Below, piece after piece: positions 61,646 through 64,000 of a stretch of 64,000 nucleotides of DNA (position 1 is its first letter; each line of letters begins with the position of its first letter). Source of the stretch: CAZGUG01 sp964625335 (GTDB taxonomy: Bacteria; Bacillota; Clostridia; Ch29). The notes under the pieces are model-generated. The model made no database searches, had not been told where the DNA came from, and saw only the letters and a list, made by a program, of their open reading frames with translations. The position numbers and the translations under genes were made by a program. The stretch covers positions 1-64,000 of the forward strand of contig CAZVBE010000006.1 in the NCBI GenBank assembly GCA_964625335.1, written 5' to 3'.

Positions 61646-62245
61646 ATGTCGCTTAGATTTGACCTTGACCCGGAACTTATTGATATAAAGGAGATGCCTG
61701 TTTTGTCCGAGGACGAGCTGTGGATGGACTTTTTCGCAACCTGCAGAAGTTTCCCGGTAAGGCGCAGATATAACAGGCTGGTTAAGCTGTTGTCTGCTGA
61801 AAATAGAATAACCGAAGACATACAAACTGCGAAACATGACAAAAAGAAAAGCCTGAATACCGTGTTTTCCCTGTCGCAGAAAGCAAATAATGAGGGAGAC
61901 GAAAGGGCAGCTGTCAGAATGGAAGAGGAGAAGGCCACCATAGAGGCGCTCAACGAACGATTAGAACAACTGAAGGCAAGAAGGCACCGGCTTAAGGAAC
62001 AGATTACCGGCACAAATTTTTCGCTGTTAAAAGAAACGGTCAGGATTTCTTACGGTAAAATAAGAAAGCGGGAGAGTGAACTGGAGAATATAGCAGCGGA
62101 TATGGATGCATTGAAGGCCAGACTGAATCATTTGATTGACAGAAAACACGGTCTTGAAGAGGAAAAAAGCAGCCTCTATCGCCTGGTTCACGCACTTATA
62201 GGCAGGGACGAAGCGGATAAGCTGGACAGGAGCTATCTGGAATAG
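61646..62245 (+). CDS. Coiled-coil protein of unknown function
   Basis: A 199-residue protein. Residues about 1-60 are globular (FDLDPELIDIKEMPVLSEDE, FFATCRSFPVRRRYNRLVKL). About 65-185 forms two long charged helices with heptad pattern (AAVRMEEEKATIEALNERLE, KRESELENIAADMDALKARL). No signal or membrane helix. The start at 61646 has AAGGGTG seven bases upstream. The gene lies ahead of acpS in the same direction. I do not recognise the family. Confidence 0.65.
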   Translation: MSLRFDLDPELIDIKEMPVLSEDELWMDFFATCRSFPVRRRYNRLVKLLSAENRITEDIQTAKHDKKKSLNTVFSLSQKANNEGDERAAVRMEEEKATIEALNERLEQLKARRHRLKEQITGTNFSLLKETVRISYGKIRKRESELENIAADMDALKARLNHLIDRKHGLEEEKSSLYRLVHALIGRDEADKLDRSYLE

Positions 62246-62333
62246 ACTATCCGATAGTTTTGTTTATACCCTTACAGGAATTATTTGTTTACTATAGAAA
62301 ATAATATACAGGGGAAAAAAGCGGGGTGAGGAT

Positions 62334-62732
62334 ATGATAGTGGGAACGGGTATAGACATAATCGAGATTGACAGGATAAAGCGTGTCCTTTACAGGCACC
62401 AGGGTTTTGTGGACAGATTCTTTGACCCGGAGGAAGCGGCCTATTACCGGCGGCGCAATATGAATATTTCCTCAATAGCCGGCGGGTTTGCGGCCAAGGA
62501 AGCCGTTGTAAAGGCCATGGGCACCGGGTTCACTGTTTTTGGCTGGAAGGATATAGTGATATGCAGGGACGATAAGGGACGGCCGGCTGTCGGGCTGCGG
62601 GGCAGTGCCAGGACCCTGTGCAGCGCCGCAGGTATAGAAGAAATACTTGTTTCAATATCCCACAGCAGGGATTATGCAATTGCTCAGGCAATAGCTCTGG
62701 GAGGTGTCAGGCATGAGGGTTGTAACCCCTGA
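62334..62732 (+). CDS. acpS: Holo-[acyl-carrier-protein] synthase
   Basis: A 132-residue phosphopantetheinyl transferase that activates acyl carrier protein for fatty-acid synthesis. Motifs: GTGIDIIEIDRI with the magnesium-binding Asp, RFFDPEEAAYY, the catalytic FAAKEAVVKAMGTGF, and VSISHSRDYAIAQAI. It starts behind GGGGTGAGG. Its last 20 bases overlap the next gene, a common acpS-nnr pairing in Bacillota. Confidence 0.96.
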   Translation: MIVGTGIDIIEIDRIKRVLYRHQGFVDRFFDPEEAAYYRRRNMNISSIAGGFAAKEAVVKAMGTGFTVFGWKDIVICRDDKGRPAVGLRGSARTLCSAAGIEEILVSISHSRDYAIAQAIALGGVRHEGCNP

Positions 62733-64000
62733 ACAGATGAGGGAGATAGACAGGACGGCGATAGAAGAATACGGCATCCCCGGCGCAGTCCTTATGGAGA
62801 ATGCCGGAAGAAGCGTTGCGGAGGAGGTTTTGAAACTGCCCGGGGACAGGAAAAACCGCGTGGTTATGTTTGCGGGCAGGGGAAACAACGGCGGCGACGT
62901 GATGGTGGCTGCCCGGCATTTGTCCAATAACGGCGTGTTTGTAAGGGTGTTTCTCATAGGGGAATACGAACGTATAACCGGTGAAGCCGGGGTCAATGCC
63001 GGCATAATAAAAAAGATGGGCATACCCTTTGACATTGTATCCGGCAGTAAGGACCTTGAGGCGGTCCAAACTGCCCTGCAGTGGGGTCAGGTGGTGGCGG
63101 ACGGTATATTTGGCACCGGTCTTAGGGGAGAAGTAAAGGGCTTATCCCTTGATATAATAAGGGCTGTAAACGCCAGCGGATGTACCGTTGTGTCGGTTGA
63201 CATACCATCGGGGCTGGACGGTGAGACAGGTCACATTTGCGGAGACTGCATACATGCCTCTGTTACCGTTACCTTTGGTTACCCCAAATCGGGACTTTTG
63301 CAGTACCCGGGGGCGGCGCATGTGGGCAGGCTTGTTGTGGCGGATATATCCATACCCCGATGTATAGTCGAAGAAATAGGGGCAAATATGGGCATGCTCA
63401 CCAAAGAATACATATCCCGGGTGATTCCCGACAGAAGACCCGATACCCACAAAGGCAGTTATGGAAGGGTGGCGGTTATAGGCGGTTCTGAGGGTATGAC
63501 CGGCGCAGTGGTTCTGGCTTCGCTGGGCTGCCTTAAATCGGGAGCCGGCCTTGTCAAGGCAGCCCTGCCCGGGCGTCTGAATTATGTGATAGAAAACAGC
63601 ATCACCGAGGTCATGTCTGTGCCCCTGGGGGAAGGTACAGGTCTTGAGCTTGACGGTGAAACCAAGGGCAGGCTGCGGGTTCTCCTGGACTGGGCGGACG
63701 CTGCGGTCCTTGGGCCGGGGATGGGAGTTGACGGGGTCAGATTCAGGTTTTTGGAATTTGTACTCACAAACACCAGGATTCCACTGGTGTTGGATGCCGA
63801 TGCGCTTAACTGCCTTGCCCGGGATTTAACGCTGCTTAACAGGGCATCGGGCCCGGTAATAGTAACCCCTCACCCCGGGGAAATGGCAAGGCTGACCGGT
63901 AAGGATGCCGGACAAATACAAAGATGCAGGATAAAAGCCGCGGGAGAGTTTGCGGAAAGATGGGGCGCCGTTACGGTATTAAAAGGCGCAAACAGTGTAA
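62713..64000 (+). CDS. nnr: Bifunctional NAD(P)HX epimerase/dehydratase (partial, runs off the end)
   Basis: Repairs hydrated NADH and NADPH. The first 429 codons are present; the stop lies beyond the window. The N-terminal YjeF epimerase domain (about 1-215) has MRVVTPEQMREIDRTA and AGRGNNGGDVMVAARHL. The C-terminal ribokinase-like dehydratase domain (from about 230) has THKGSYGRVAVIGGSEGMTG, AAVLGPGMG, VLDADALN and TPHPGEMARLTG. GGGAGG at 62699 serves ATG 62713, inside the end of acpS, so the two are translationally coupled. Confidence 0.95.
   Translation, partial: MRVVTPEQMREIDRTAIEEYGIPGAVLMENAGRSVAEEVLKLPGDRKNRVVMFAGRGNNGGDVMVAARHLSNNGVFVRVFLIGEYERITGEAGVNAGIIKKMGIPFDIVSGSKDLEAVQTALQWGQVVADGIFGTGLRGEVKGLSLDIIRAVNASGCTVVSVDIPSGLDGETGHICGDCIHASVTVTFGYPKSGLLQYPGAAHVGRLVVADISIPRCIVEEIGANMGMLTKEYISRVIPDRRPDTHKGSYGRVAVIGGSEGMTGAVVLASLGCLKSGAGLVKAALPGRLNYVIENSITEVMSVPLGEGTGLELDGETKGRLRVLLDWADAAVLGPGMGVDGVRFRFLEFVLTNTRIPLVLDADALNCLARDLTLLNRASGPVIVTPHPGEMARLTGKDAGQIQRCRIKAAGEFAERWGAVTVLKGANSV

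Overview
The window reads as a chromosomal segment of an anaerobic, endospore-forming member of the Clostridia (Bacillota). The evidence is two spore germinant-receptor operons, CotF-type coat proteins, a PerR/rubrerythrin pair typical of anaerobes, a self-cleaving glmS ribozyme, a T-box leader on a branched-chain amino-acid operon, AddAB instead of RecBCD, and strong AGGAGG-type ribosome sites. I cannot name the species.

Layout. (1) 1-3650: cell-wall amino-sugar synthesis, glmM, then the glmS ribozyme and glmS. (2) 3650-18350: an AT-rich accessory region full of decayed sequence. It starts with a remnant of the Tn7-type transposase gene tnsA directly behind glmS, the classical Tn7 attachment position. 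It continues with a serpin lipoprotein, a secreted protein with a copper-amine-oxidase-like domain, gene fragments, an orphan lipoprotein and a broken ISLre2 transposase. An intact potassium cassette follows (KdpD-like kinase without its usual sensor head, KdpE-like regulator, TPR protein, two TrkA proteins, TrkH). Then come a DUF1905 protein, a leucine-rich-repeat lipoprotein and two cysteine-rich DUF3795 proteins separated by further fragments. (3) 18350-22350: a carboxymuconolactone-decarboxylase-like protein, a nitrilase-family amidase, diaminopropionate ammonia-lyase, and an ECF sigma/anti-sigma pair. (4) 22380-27890, minus strand: an S-layer-homology protein and a gerA-gerC-gerB operon with a good forespore (SigG-type) promoter. 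(5) 28000-35030: UV endonuclease uvsE, perR-rubrerythrin, and a BMP-type nucleoside ABC importer. (6) 35080-41820, minus strand: a second germination operon (gerA-gerB-gerC plus a small two-helix D-type subunit) and a VIT/von Willebrand A protein. (7) 41980-54150: the recombination and repair operon addB-addA-sbcD-sbcC. (8) 54170-59300: a T-box-controlled ilvN-ilvC-ilvD-ilvB operon making valine and isoleucine. (9) 59390-64000: DUF421 membrane protein, small membrane protein, two CotF-like coat proteins, a HypA-like zinc protein, a coiled-coil protein, acpS, and the NAD(P)HX repair gene, which runs off the end.

How the parts work together. Most of the window outside 3.6-18.3 kb is ordinary core chromosome in tight operons, many with 4-11 base overlaps or single-digit gaps. 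Spore biology recurs on the minus strand, and DNA repair and amino-acid synthesis on the plus strand. A degenerate REP-like repeat (core GGGACGGTTC inside arms that differ between copies but still pair) occurs at least three times, and two copies overlap the stop codon of the gene before them.

I found no CRISPR array, tRNA, rRNA, prophage or recognisable defence island. The most notable signals are the dead tnsA at the attTn7 position, the arm-covarying repeat family, the potassium cassette with repeated TCTCACA boxes, and a repeat-bearing insertion in the AddA nuclease domain.
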